NCBI GenBank assembly: GCA_027579435.1
Contig: JANBPK010001104.1
Location: 1-39,895 of the forward strand
Direction of reading: 5' to 3'
Source: Candolleomyces eurysporus
Lineage: Eukaryota; Basidiomycota; Agaricomycetes; Agaricales; Psathyrellaceae
Length of the DNA: 39,895 nt
The notes beneath the pieces were generated by a model that saw nothing but the letters and a program-made list of their open reading frames with translations, was not told the DNA's origin and searched no databases. Position numbers and translations under genes: made by a program. Of this stretch, positions 11,518-23,050 are shown in pieces. The first letter of the stretch is position 1. The number at the start of each line of letters is the position of its first letter.

Positions 11518-14055
11518 ATGAACAACGACAACTTCAAGACGCCTTTGCCGAAATCGCGGTATACGTCCTCGATACCGACCGCGACGAAACGCGACTCGTT
11601 GGCTGCTGAGCTCGAGCGTGGTGCGTGGTGCTGCCTTATTACGTGGAGGTCTTGCTCACTAAACTCATTTTCGTGCTCTCGACTGTCTATGACGATGTCC
11701 AGACCCCCAACTGTCCACTGCGAAACGTCGGACCCAACTCTTCAACTCCTCCGTCTCCCATGCCAACCTCGAGCGTCAGCTCTTGGCTGCGCAGACAGCC
11801 AACGCCGAGCTCGAGACCAAGCTCCGCGAACGGGAGCTGCAGATCGAGAGACTCGAGAGGGACCGGAGGTACTTTGCTGATCGCGAGAAGGAGGAGCGGG
11901 AGGAGAAGGAGCAGGAGCGGGGATTATACGAGGAGGCCAAGCGGAAAACCGACGCTGAGATGCGGACACTGCGACATACACTCACCACACTCCGTGAAGA
12001 ATACGCCGACTTGCAGGACTCCCATTCATCTTTGAACCTATCGACCTCGCAGACGACAGCGTCCCAGAAGTCGTTGATCTCGACTCTGGAGCATCGGATA
12101 TCGTTGTTGAGCTCGGAGCTCTCGCAGGCGACGCAGATAGCGGACGAACGGAGTCGGAGGTTAAACCAACTCCAGATCCAGTACGACGAGTTCCAGACAG
12201 CGCATGAAGAGGTGTCGTCGGCGCCTTCAGACGATATGCACGTCGTCCGGGAGGAGCTGAAGAAACAACAAGACTATCTACGCCAACTCGAAAACACCAA
12301 CACTAAACTCACGAAAGAACTCAATTTCCTACGAGAACGACATACGAACGCGGAGGTCCTCAAAGAAGAAAAGCGGGGGTTGGAGCAGAAGTTGATTGTA
12401 CTCGAGGAGCTGCGGGATAAGGTCGTGAGGTTGGAAGCCGAGTTGGACGCAGCGAGGAGTGAGAGGGAGGAGTGGGGTAGGAAGGCCGCTGAGGAGGAGG
12501 ACGTTACGATGCTCAACACGACACCATCGAAACGCCGCGAATCCTCAGGCGTACCGGTGGCAGTCACCCAAACGCTCTCGACACTGCGCCTCGCACATGC
12601 CAAGTTGCTCGAAGAACACGGATCGACGACTGCGCTCCTCAAACGTCGCGAAGCTGAGCTTGCCAACCTTGAGAAACGGGAGATCGAGACGCAGGAGGTG
12701 ATCACGGGTTTGGAGAGCGATTTGAAGAGCTTGGAGGAAGAGTTGAAGAGGAAGGAGGCAGGGAGGAAGATCGCTGAGAGGGAGGTCAGGTATCTGGAGG
12801 CTCTTTTGGTGAGTTCGCCAGGCTCCTCTTGTCTCTTCTTTGTCTTATCTACACGTTTACTCATCAACGACCTTCGACTACAGGCAAGTTACAAAGCTGA
12901 AGAAACCTACGCCTCTTCAACCGCCTCTCCAACATTAGCCCCCAGCAGCTCATCGCTCCTAGACGAATCCAAACTTGCACACCTCGACGAACTCGAGGGT
13001 CTCGTAGAAGAATATAAAGAGATGAACGAGCAGCTAGCCCAACGTGTCGACGAGCTCGAGAAGACTGTGCATTCGGATTCAAAAGATTCGAAGATGAAAG
13101 TTGTTGGAGGAGTTGATAGAGCGGAACTGGAGAAAGTAGAGAAGGAGAGGGACGAATTGAAAGAGAGTAAGTCGTCGTCATACCCCTTCCCCAGTGCCTT
13201 GTTCTCTTCTTCACGCCCAGCTTACTGACAAACTCTACTCCCAGCCCTCAAGTCCCACGAAACCGAAATCCAAACGCACCTCACAACAATTGACAACCTT
13301 GAGCAAACGCTCTTCGAACTATCTGGCGAAATGGCCGGAGGACGGCACGTACCCCCTAACACGCGGGTTCTGTGCCTCAAGGAAAATCCCGATCAGCAGT
13401 GGCTGGACTTGAGGCAGGCGACGTTGGATAGGCTGAAGGGCGAGAACGAGGCGCTCATTAAGAGATTAGGAGAGCTCGAGGAGCGGGTCCAGGCGAGTGG
13501 TGGTGGTGGTATGCAGGAGATGGGAAGTGGGACTGGGAAAGGAGGAGAGCTGGTCCCGAGAGAGAGTTGGGAGCAGGTTTGTAAGGAGAAGGAGGAGCTC
13601 GTTGAGGAGGTTAGGCAGAAGGAGAAGAGGTTGTTGCGGCTGCAGCAGGTGAGTAGCGTTTCGTGTACTCCTTTATCCATTCGTTCGTTCGCTCGTACTG
13701 ACCGTCCTGACCTTCTTCGTATCGTTAGGTCTTCACATCTAAAAGCGCGGAATTCAGAGAAGCCATCGCCTCCATCCTCGGGCTCAAACTCGCGTTTTAC
13801 CCTAACGGCCAAGTACGGGTTACGTCGATGTATGACCTCACCGCCTCCTTCATCTTCCAACCTACCGGACAACAGGGAACCGATAGCAGCGGTATGAAGA
13901 TGCAACTGGTAGGTCAAGGCGAAGGAGGTCCGCAGGACTTACCAAACCTTATGCACTATTGGATCGAGAATGAGCAGTGTCCGCCGGGCTTTTTGGCGAG
14001 TGTCACGTTGGAGTGTTATGACATCTGGAAGAGGAATCAGCAGGGAGAGGCTTAG
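11518..14055 (+). CDS. MAD1: Spindle assembly checkpoint protein MAD1
   Basis: Exons 11518-11620, 11703-12808, 12884-13166, 13245-13648 and 13729-14055 give 740 aa, close to usual fungal MAD1 length. MAD1 anchors and activates MAD2 at unattached kinetochores and the nuclear envelope. The N-terminal 480 residues are almost continuous coiled coil (repeated ELE, RLE and KEEL heptads). Exon 4 carries PPNTRVLCLKENPDQQW; RVLCLKENP (about 538-546) fits the MAD2-interaction motif (K/R, two hydrophobics, then P). The C-terminal domain (633-740) has the family hallmarks SKSAEFREAIASILG, NGQVRVTSMY and the ending LVGQGE...LMHYWIENEQCPPGFLASVTLE. The Bub1-binding RLK tripeptide, expected just before VFTSKSAEFR, reads RLQ here. 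It is divergent from the DUF262 gene. Confidence 0.96.
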
Positions 14056-14970
14056 TAGGGTGTTGCGGATTGTGGGAGGGAGGGATGGTGCGGGTGGGGT
14101 GAGACTGAGGCGAACCACGGGCAAGGGGGAGGAAGGATGGATGGGTCGAGGGCTTAGAACTATCCTCTCGTTCTTCGTTCGCTTTCTCGCTACCTCACCA
14201 AGTTCTTCGAGTTCACCATGGCATTTCCATTTTGATGTTTGTGTATTTATGATTGCATTACCACTTTTCTGCCTACTCTGCACTTTTTGGTACTTACTTC
14301 CACCCATGTGTTACCATTTGATTTGTCAGCTCCATACCTTGTACGCACTTGGTTTAATCGCTTCGAACGCCCACTCAGTCATCTAAAGCTGGCTGATTAT
14401 TACACCTATTACATCGACGTTGAACGGCGCAATGCACGGTAGGATGTGTTTCGAACACAGGTGCCCGATCGGCGTGTTAACTTCCGCCCTCCAAAGTCGT
14501 GAAGAAACTGGATACTGTATAAATAGAGGACCAAGAGCTAGTCAAGAATAGTAATAAGCTCTCCAAAAATTGCGCATGCGCAGACTTGTTCTCAATTATT
14601 GGCCCGAGGCCAGTATATTGGTGCTTTTGGATTCGGAAAGGTGGAGGTCTCGCCATTCCACGAAAATAGGATATTAGGAAAACTAGATCTGTATTTTCGA
14701 TAATTTACAAGGCGAAACCGACAAAAGACATAACAAGCAGGCTATTACATTAACCAATATATTGATCAATCTGACATACAGTCTGAGTAGAAATGAACGA
14801 GACGTCGACGACTCCAAATTTATCAAAGGAACCGGTATAATTCTTTATTCGAGATGGGGGCCACAGTAAAACTAGCAAACCTCAGCTGCTTCCTCCGAAT
14901 CGTATCTCTCTTCTCTCGTTGATCTCGTTGCTGAAATTNGACCCAAGAGTGCGGCTTCTCTGCCACGAAC
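14056..14970. other. Intergenic between convergent MAD1 and ZnF2
   Basis: Contains the 3' UTRs of both convergent genes. The first 350 bp is GC-rich and the rest AT-rich. A single N lies at 14939. Short frames end quickly and no RNA gene or repeat was recognised. Confidence 0.5.
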
Positions 14971-16856
14971 TCAGAGTATTGTTTCCCAGTTATCAGGCGG
15001 AGTACACCTAGTCTTCGTTCCTTTCTTGACGCCCGCGTAGGCGTGTTTAACGTGCCTCTTAAGCTGATATTCCGACTCAAAGGACTTGCTAAGGCAGAAC
15101 GGGCAAAGATGAAGTGGCGGTTGGATCGATGGTTGGCTCAGAGCGGGCTGAGCCGGCAGCTGCGAGGTGGAGGCCACTGCTCCTGGCTGAGGCACGTAAA
15201 AAGTGTTGTTGGCGTGGTAGTCGCAATGCTCAGGCCACAGCTCTGCTGTGTTCACACACTCAGGCTCGGTGATGTCTTCCAAAACTGTGTTTTGCGTGTC
15301 GAAGGCCATCAGCATATTCAAATACGCCTGCGCTGCACCATTTTGATAGGCCTGGGGGTTGAAGTCACTGAGTTCGCCGTATTGTGTGCCGTTCGGATCG
15401 GCGCTCAAATCTGGCGATGGCAAGGTCCAGTCTGAAAAGTCGCCGATAAACGGGAAAAGACTATTGAGCTCGTAAAGGCCATCGCCATCTTGCCCATTGG
15501 CGTACGCGACGCCGAAGCCGCTAGGAGCCTGACTCTGCCCACCCAGGAAAACGGAATCGAAATCAAAGCTGGTTTGAAAGGTTGCATCGTTGATGTGCGG
15601 GTTGGGATAGTTGAGTATCATGGGCAAATACTCAGGAATGCCAAGGTAGTCGGGTCCGAGTCCATGGGGGTGGGTACTCATATTAGGCTGAACGTTCGTC
15701 ATGGCTGAAGTACTTGCAGCACTCGATGCGGTGAGGTGGTCCTCAGGCTGAGGTATCAAGCCAGGGCTAGTCTGAACCTGAGAATTGAGCTGGAGGCTTG
15801 GAGGGATTTCAAGTTGATTGGCGGTCCCAGAAATAGAGTCTTGGCTAAGGGATTGTACTCCACTGGATTGATGAATGGAGCTTGAGGAGCTGCTACTGGC
15901 AGTAGTGACTGTTGTAGTCGTCCCCGAAGCAGTTGCAGACCCTATCAGAGCATCCTGATGCATAGAGCTCTCTTCGGGGGTCACATCTTGCGCGCGTCGA
16001 CGCGCCTTAGGTCTGGGTCGTGGACTGTCAACGTCTGGAGCACGGAAGCAACCAAGACTGGGTGGGGTAGTTTCAAGCGTCGTGGTGCTGCTTGTTGAAT
16101 CGGCGTTCAGAGCTGTCGACGATGCCGGAGGTTGGAAGCCAAGAATTGCCATTGCATAGTACTCTCGCTCGCTCGCTCGCTGCTCCATGGTGGGGGTGAA
16201 GGCCCCGCCCGCTCTGGACAAATTTGGCGCATCCCCCTCGGTGGTGCCTCGGGGAGCGAGGCAAAGGCTGGCTGAGGCAGCGTCAGTTGATGTTACATCC
16301 GGCTGTTGATCTCCACCCGAGATCGGACTTGGGAATGCGATGTTTGAGCTGGGGTTCTCAATTCGGCGCCGTTGCAGAGGCCGAGGAGAGTTCAAGGAAA
16401 GCTGAGTCGCTTTGGAGTCGTTGCTCCCATCATTGACCTCCGAAAGACGACGCTTGTTTCTTGAAGACGCCGCATCATCCTGAGAGGTCTCCTGGGTTGT
16501 CGCATGCGGAGTCTGATCATGAGAAGTAGGGGAAGTAGGACGCGTCGATGCCACAGCCGCTGAGCTCTCAGCCGCATTGGCCTCCCGGCGCGATGTAGTG
16601 ACTCGGCGAGAAGATATGGATACGTTCGAAAGAGAGTCCTGCTGTGGGGGGTCAATTTCTTCAGACCCGTTGGTGAGTGTGGGCTCGGGGGTATCCCTGA
16701 GAGAAGGTTTCTTAGCTCAGTGAATATCAATAACACAACGAGTGCTCACTCTTTTCCTTCCCGTGGAGGCTCTGATGCCTCGGCATCCACTAACAGTATA
16801 TGGCCCTGAGTCAGAGCATTGGTGCTCAAGTCGTCGAGCGGGGGACGGTCAGTCAT
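14971..16856 (-). CDS. ZnF2: inverted paralogue of ZnF1, finger plus PDNW motif
   Basis: Exons (minus) 16856-16750 and 16696-14971 give 610 aa; the intron is 53 nt, exactly as in ZnF1. The first exon begins MTDRPPLDDLSTNAL. Shared blocks with ZnF1 include SSRNKRRLSE and a QRRRIENPSSNIAFPS-type segment. ZnF1's second intron is absent here, so it was gained or lost after duplication. The body is Ser/Thr/Pro/Gln-rich and disordered-looking. The C-terminus carries CPFC (567-570), 13 residues, H584, H587, C600, then PPDNW about ten residues from the end. This could coordinate one zinc as C2HC or C2H2; spacing is not canonical. No enzymatic domain is seen. A transcription-factor-like role is only inference. 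Confidence 0.82.
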
Positions 16857-16934
16857 TTCTGGGGACACAACTCTCGCAGAACGGAGGATGTGGTGGTATA
16901 TGGAAGGGTAGCAACTACAATGTCATTTCAATGG

Positions 16935-17480
16935 TTTCTTTCATTGTGCTCAACGAACCGCACCGGAGGTAGGTTGTCTGCCGATCGGGATTTGAATCGG
17001 TTCGCGGTCGAGTGGCCACATGCGGCCGAACTTCGCAGCGCCTCACCGGTTGGACCGACACATTGTAGTCAGTCTTCCTAAGAATTTTTCTAAGAATTTT
17101 CTAAGAATTGACACAGGCTTCTTATCATTGTGCAGTTCGACACGCAGTCAAGGTGCGCTCTGCGGAGTTCTAATATCTCTTGGCGAGCCAGCGGACTATC
17201 CCCTCTTCCAGGTAGCTCACTTCGCTCCGACTGTCTCTTGTCGACCAGAAATTTATACTATCTCTATCTATTCGTATTCAATATGAGTCTACACCTAAGC
17301 TGAGTTACTGTGCATTTGGAATCTACTTGCAGCCTGTAAGGCGCGAGAGTGCGGAGTTTCAAATTCACTTGGACCATCCCGTTCCCCAGGCAGCTGGTTT
17401 CACTCCGGCGCTCGTCCGCCGATGCGATCTAGGCTCAGGGCTTGATAACACGACACAGGACCCTCATAGATTCCATCCTT
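16935..17480 (+). repeat. Duplicated 5'-flank module, right copy
   Basis: This is the right-hand, opposite-strand counterpart of 3245-3930. From ZnF2 outward it shows cattgtgctcaacgaacc (about 16949), tgccgatcggg (about 16979), three tandem ctaagaattt units (17078-17110), and two tgcggagtt modules at about 17160-17228 and 17347-17412. Module spacing is about 187 bp, against about 190 bp in the left copy. The first module sits roughly 300 bp from the ZnF2 start, against roughly 340 bp for ZnF1. Confidence 0.6.
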
Positions 17481-18624
17481 TGTCTATCTAATACCGTGCC
17501 GGTTGCCTCCGACTTTCGTCAATAGTGAATTCGTCGTCAGTTGGACGTTCAGAATCAGCCAGAATTCCGCCGGTTTCAAAGGTTACTCTACTTGGTTTCT
17601 CACTTTATACAATCAAAGTGGTTTTTTATTTGGTAGTCACTGTACGGAGTTCTAGTAACGTGGCCAGTAGAGAAGGGCTCAGTCGTAGGTTCCGTGTAAG
17701 TCTTGAAACCGACGGCGCTGGTTCCAGGGAGGCGGCGGTAAAAGCTCTTCCATTATACCCGGCACTTTCCGGACACACGCGGCCTGTGACTTTGGAGACT
17801 TACACATAGTTGCTGTCGCAAAGAAGCTTCCGTGACTGCCTATCTACCCACCATGTATAGGGTACGATCAGGGAGAGTCCCGTCTTCCGGTGTTCAAGAA
17901 TGTCATAATCCCGAGGGAGATGCAGTTGTATGTCGCCCGAATCATTCCATAGAAAGCATTTTAACTCCGATAGCTCGATTACCGATACCGTCCGGACGCA
18001 AATGCACACCTGTTCGCGCCGGACGCAAGCTGAACCAGACAAAGAGCATCCGCTTCGGAAGTTATCGAAGTGGGACGACTCCGAGAGAGAGGAATTTCCC
18101 TTGCAGGGATGAGCCCCTGCAGCATACCTTACTCCATTCCATTGCTGACTTTTTTTGGCACTGTTTCGACTCGGTATTGGCATTACCCGGAATGCGACGC
18201 GTTTCCGTGCGCATCCATCAAAGTAGCTTTCGTGCACACTTTCGAGTTTAAATAGGCCATTAGGATGTCCTCTGCTACCTAAGACAGATCATTACGTGTT
18301 GTAGTGGTGCACTCTCTCTTGCAATAAATTTCAGAGCCTTTTCATCGNTTTTTCTGGTGAAGTGGAGAGATGTCGATTAGCTTCGGCGGCCGATGGTGTG
18401 ATTGGCGTCTGATGTTTGGAGCTCATTGTACTTGCTTGATTCCAAGGACGGGAGCAAATCCGCGCGGTGTACTTACTTCCTAACACTCTCCGTGAACGTT
18501 AACTCTTATCTCGCAAAAATAATAGATTCATAAAGTTCATCGGTGGAGCATAAATGTAATATACATAACTACATAAGTAGGGTAAAATTCGAGAATGGAA
18601 TCGGGAAATAAACAGGTGGAGTCT
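17481..18624. other. Intergenic with one possible small ORF
   Basis: Contains a further weak tacggagttct segment near 17644, possibly a decayed module. An ATG-started plus-strand frame at 17930-18112 (60 aa) is hydrophilic and ends with LRKLSKWDDSEREEFPLQG. It could be an exon relic, but no splice partners are convincing. The minus-strand frame across 17800-18237 is Cys-rich but unsupported. An N lies near 18348. About 18250-18624 is AT-rich and probably the ZnF3 3' UTR. Confidence 0.4.
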
Positions 18625-20695
18625 TTAAATAAGCTTCAGCTTTGCAGGAAGCTTATCCCACTCCCGGTTGATTATCGTCATGGCCGAGCACCCACATTTC
18701 TCGTGACTAATAATATGCTTCTTGAGGTTGTCACAAGACGCCCCGAAGTGCCTGTCGTTGATTTTCGGGCAACCTGGGCACCCAATTTTGTACATATCCT
18801 TCAATCCGATGCGATACGTTCTTCCATCTTCGAGTAAAACTTCCTCTATCCCTTGAAGGCGATGCATACCGTGATAGAGATGCTCTTGAAACGCGCTGTC
18901 ATCGCATAACGTCGAGGTGCATTGAGTGAAAGTATCGTAGATGAAAATCACATCCTGGTGTTCATCGACTTCAACTCGTGGTTCGCCGACCGGAATGAGG
19001 CAGTGGCAAATGTACTTTCTCTTGGTGTTATTTTTCTCGTTGCTGGTGTTCTCTTGCTCAGTATCATTCTCCTTTTCTTTAGCTTTAGCCGTCTTTGCAT
19101 TGTTACTCTCGAGTTGATTCATTCGGGCTGTCTCCTTTCCTGACCCATGCGTTGGAGCATCTTCTTTTTTGATTCGGTGAACATCTTTAAGATGCTTCAA
19201 ATACCGACCCGGGTCACTAGCCTCGCATTCAACCAGCGCAAGACATGGCTCTGCCGGTCGGTCGACGTGAGGGTATTGGCAGCGAATGAACAAATGGACT
19301 CCAAGTTTCCTCCGAGACTCCGAGTGTTCTTTGAATAGGGAGTATTTCAAGGTTTTCCTCCTTCTGGGATCGTCCCTTGGTTCGCACTCTCCAGTAAAAG
19401 ACCACCCGATGAAGCTTTTCGTAGAGGATCGTACAGTAACATACGCTTTACGAGATCTCCTAGCTCTTTTTTTTTCTCGGCTTTGGCGGCAGCTCACTTT
19501 CGGTAACCTCAGCTTCGTCGTCTTCATCTTCAAGACGGCGCTTCCTTGGAGTAGTAGGTTTAGGAGTGATCGACAGTGCTTCAGTCGGATGCAATGAGCA
19601 GCCGCTGTCAGTCCGATGAGGGGTAGGACGATGACTCGTCAGCTCAGCCATCCCAGTCACTGTACCTTGCTCAGGAGACGCGCCAAGTGGGTTATTCCTC
19701 GCCAAGTTGGAGTGACCTCCCACGGCGAGGCGGCGATTCGAAGGCACAGCCGAAGAACTCAGAGGAGTGCGAGTGGCGCGTCGACGCTTCTCAGCAGGTT
19801 GACACGCCCCAGCATGGCCGCTCAATCCTGAAGGTTGAGGAAGAGGCTCTAGACTGGCAAAAGAAGTTTGCGGAGACACATCAGCATCGGAAGTACGATA
19901 GCAAGCATTTCTACTTGCTTGATGGACTTCCTGCGAGCGCCGATTATCAGATGGTACGAAAGCGCTTCGATTGAGTCTGTGCAGTGGATTACCAGGTGGA
20001 GTCGTATGCAATCGATCTCCAATAGCAAGATGCGAAGCGGTACTCTGACCAGCCCTGCAAGCCGCAACAGCGTTGATATCATTGTGGCTTGGATTCAGCC
20101 TCGTTGGGCGTTGTGCCCAACTAACTGGCTGCGAAACTGCCCGGTTCATCGCGTTTGAATTCGAATTGCAATAGGCAGGCTGAGGGTGTCTGAGAGTTGG
20201 TGTCGGCTCAGAGCGAAATGGCATAGGGAGGCGACCCTGAAAGACGCTGGGTGAATCTCGACGCGGCATCGAGTAACGTACAGCTCCAGTAGGTTGGGGA
20301 AGAGGAGCCCATTGTCGAGCATTCGCCGGCGAGACAAACGGCTGAGAGGTGATCGTAACGGGCATTTGGGTCGGCATTCTAGTGTGTATGTGATGAATCG
20401 GCACGTTAGGGTCCCAGTATCCAGTGGCCAAGCTTTCCTGCGTTGCAGGATCCATTTCAGTGTGCTGTTGCTGATACAGTGGCCTCGGTAATCGTTGAGG
20501 CAAGCCGCAGTGCTGAAGACTGGAAATGAACGGAAAGCCCTGTTTTTGAGTGGGAGGTTGGAATAAGAGATGAGGATTTCCAAGGATACCAGTGGAATCA
20601 GCAGCGCCCGGGCCAAAACCGAAGATCGAATTTCTGTCTCGGGTAGTTCCTCGGGGTTTGGTTACAGTCGAAGCGAAAGACGGATCTAGATTCAT
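18625..20695 (-). CDS. ZnF3: Pro/Gln-rich protein with multiple Cys/His clusters, frameshifted
   Basis: The secure part starts at ATG 20695 (MNLDPSFAST) and runs open to about 19460, rich in Pro/Gln/Ser, then a KRRLEDEDDEAE segment. At nine Ts (19467-19475; As on the coding strand) the frame ends in a stop. One A fewer joins it without a gap to the frame running to 18625. The downstream part has three Cys/His clusters: RCQYPHVDRP...C...C with HLKDVH; CHCLIPV...C...C with HLYHGMH; and CPGCPK...C with HIISH. The layout of three degenerate fingers resembles ZnF5 (35417-37123). Introns cannot explain the shift cleanly, so this is an assembly indel or a genuine truncation removing all three clusters. 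Function unknown; probably nuclear. Confidence 0.65.
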
Positions 20696-21334
20696 AAAGC
20701 TGCAGAAGGTAAAAGTCAATACACAATTATGTTGAAAAACATGCCACGCCAGCGTACTGGATATTCCCACTGGTCCGAGACAAGTTAGGCGCTTGAGCTT
20801 GGTACCATTCGAGTGAAGTGGGCAATGGAACCTCCTGCGCCGTCTGGACGCTTGGGAAGCCATATCTATAAAGGGATTAGCCTGAATACACATATGTGGA
20901 GGTAAATGATGTACATATTGTGCGATGTCTTATCGCTGGACGTGTGAGGAAGTCCCGCTGCGCTCTCGGAAGTGCTCTCTGTAGGCACACTGTGGGCAAG
21001 TTGTCCGTGTTGAGCGTTCATGAGTGGTTGGTTGGAACAATTGTTCTCCCCGTGTAGATCTTTAAGGAATCTCTCCCTGAATTAGAAGGAAGTGAGCCAG
21101 CCGGTGACACTCCCCATGAGTCGATACCACTTACCAAGTGACTCTGTCCGAGGTTGAGCTCTGTACTGCTGGAGCCTCCTGTGGGATCGAGGGCATCACT
21201 GCTTGAACGGGAGCGGTATGGGTTTTCACCTGTCCGGGAGGTGTTTGAGTATAACCGCAGCCTAGAAATTTGTCGATAGCCTTGTGACTGCGGTTGAGCA
21301 AGAGGTTTTGAAACGGCTCGGAATGCGACGACAT
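20696..21334 (-). other. Candidate 5' exons of ZnF3
   Basis: A plausible first exon (21334-21135) starts MSSHSEPFQNLLLNRSHK and ends at a perfect gtaagt donor. A 58-nt intron with a tattcag-type acceptor leads to a second open stretch from 21076. Before 20695 there is a further likely intron (gtggga donor near 20780, ctgcag acceptor near 20702). These pieces do not all connect in one frame with ZnF3, so the true start is unresolved: either 20695 or 21334 with an indel between. Confidence 0.4.
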
Positions 21335-22562
21335 TCTTCAGATGAAAGAGCTGAGGGAGGGATATAAGGTGAGGGTGTCGGAGAGCTCGTAGAACCTATG
21401 AACGCTTGACGTGCAGGGGAATGAGTTTTAAGCGACCGGGTACTTAACGGACAGCGAGCGTGGCGCGTGCGTGCTCGGATCGGGTGGTTGTGGCGAAGCC
21501 AAATCAGTCAAAACAAACCTGGTCGAAGGTTGCTTTATTGTGACAGGTACACGGCGGCCTCAGTTTGAACAATGGCCTGCCGCGTCCAAGCGTTGCCTTT
21601 GGTTACAGTATAGGGAGAAAAGATTCAGCCACAATTTGAGGCGGTCCTGCGCCTGTAGACGTCACCCAACAATGCACAGGCGGATAATGTTAGCATAGAA
21701 CCTAGGCATGTGGTTGCCACTCAGAACGCTGAGGGGTTTTTTCTGTGTCGATGCTGCTTCGAGTGTCAATCACCGAGCACTGGCGACTTCAAGAGGAACA
21801 AATTTGTCTAAACCTTTGGCCTCCTACCCTCTGTTTTGAACGCCTAGCACCGCCTCACGAGCGTGATGAGTGTTTGGACTAGAGAGCTTTGGCACACCGC
21901 AGCAATCACCCAGCGTCTTGGTTCGAATCCCGGCGAATGCGAACCATTTTGCAGGGTTTCGCAGGGTCAAAATGTTGGACCTGTCATCTCATCTTTCTTT
22001 ATGAATTGCTAGAATCATCCCTCAAGTAAATCGGCGGAACCTCGTGCTAACACCCATGTTCGCATTCGCCTCATACTTCATACTTGTTGACCGACCCAGA
22101 GTCATATGAAATTAGAGCCTCGTGCCCTCCGCCTGGTTCCATGCCAGACTATGGGTAGCACCCTGTTCCAACGGTCTTCTGCTCCTTGCTTAAAAACCCC
22201 CTATCGCTATACTATAGCGGGATGCGAACAAAGGACCCACAACACTGAAAGTTTCCGTAACACTGGGGGAGGGATGAGCTGATCTATCGTAACTCGGCTA
22301 CTTCCTCGCTCCTTCCTCTTGTTCTCCCGGCGATTTCTTTGGACCCCCGGCTATTCATGGGCGTTAATGCATATAATGACGGAAGAAACCTCTCGTGTTT
22401 GGTAGCCGCCCTACCAAGCTATAAAAAGGGTGTGCAAACTCAAATGAATCGATTCACAGGGACGGCCACCTCTTCTCCACCACGTTTCTTCCCAACCATC
22501 TCCTCGTTTCGTCTTCCCCCCTACCACTGCTGTCCCCCAACACTCAACGATAGGCCGACAAG
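21335..22562. other. Intergenic; isolated Pol III B-box-like site
   Basis: At 21920-21930 (plus) there is an exact match to the B-box consensus GGTTCGANTCC, followed by ccggcg. About 50 nt upstream, tgatgagtgtttgg weakly resembles an A box. Acceptor and anticodon stems do not form, so this is at best a tRNA relic or SINE piece. The rest shows nothing recognisable until the TATA box of the next gene. Confidence 0.35.
22420..22429 (+). promoter_or_regulatory. TATA box of the 22563 gene
   Basis: TATAAAAAGG lies about 143 bp upstream of the ATG at 22563. It is followed by a C/T-rich leader, typical of expressed fungal promoters. Confidence 0.5.
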
Positions 22563-23050
22563 ATGGACGGCACCTGGAATCCTGCAAATGTGTCTCCTCA
22601 AGCTCCTGGCTACTATATGCAGGCAGGCCCTGCTAGACCTCAAATGTCCTCCGTCCACCGACAGATCGACGGCCTTGTGAGGGACAAGCGATCCCTTGCG
22701 GCCTACCTTCAGTACGCCTCCTTCCTCCAATGTACACCTTCAAGGCGCCACCCATACGAACCATTTTTGTAGGCGGAATTGGCCTGAGTTTTCGGAGCTC
22801 GACGAAAAGTCCCAAGAATCCGTTATCCAGCGAGGGCAATATCTTTCGGATCTCATTTGGTCCGAGAATCACCAAAGATACGCCGCGGCGGGGATGCANN
22901 TGTCTCCAGATCAAGTCTACCAAGANGTTTTGAAGCATTTGAAGTCCACCAGTTCCGCAGTAAGTCGCAGGAAAAGGTGTGCAAGAGGTTAACAGTGCTA
23001 AATCCGTTTGCGTTCCAATGAAGGGTCCGACGGGCATCCCGGGACGTTAG
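22563..23050 (+). CDS. Small hypothetical protein, about 120 aa
   Basis: Exons 22563-22711 and 22773-22959 join in frame (112 codons) with a 61-nt intron. A third exon from 23024 gives a short ending at TAG 23050. The protein begins MDGTWNPANVSPQAPGYYM, then a likely helical core (SSVHRQIDGLVRDKRSL, RNWPEFSELDEKSQESV, YLSDLIWSENHQRYAAAG). I do not recognise the family; the compact helical core suggests a small soluble protein. After 23024 a neighbouring frame looks more protein-like (TLATPPMTPHPQYHDIQ, ending at about 23118), so the 3' end may be misframed by an indel. Two adjacent Ns and a third N fall in exon 2. Confidence 0.6.

Noticed and set aside
12274..12867. Long minus-strand frame of 197 codons opposite MAD1
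   Set aside because: Shadow of the coiled-coil codons (Ser/Leu-rich reverse complement of Glu/Lys-rich coding); MAD1 is certain on the plus strand.
21860..21945. Functional tRNA gene
   Set aside because: Only the T-arm fits; acceptor and anticodon stems do not pair.
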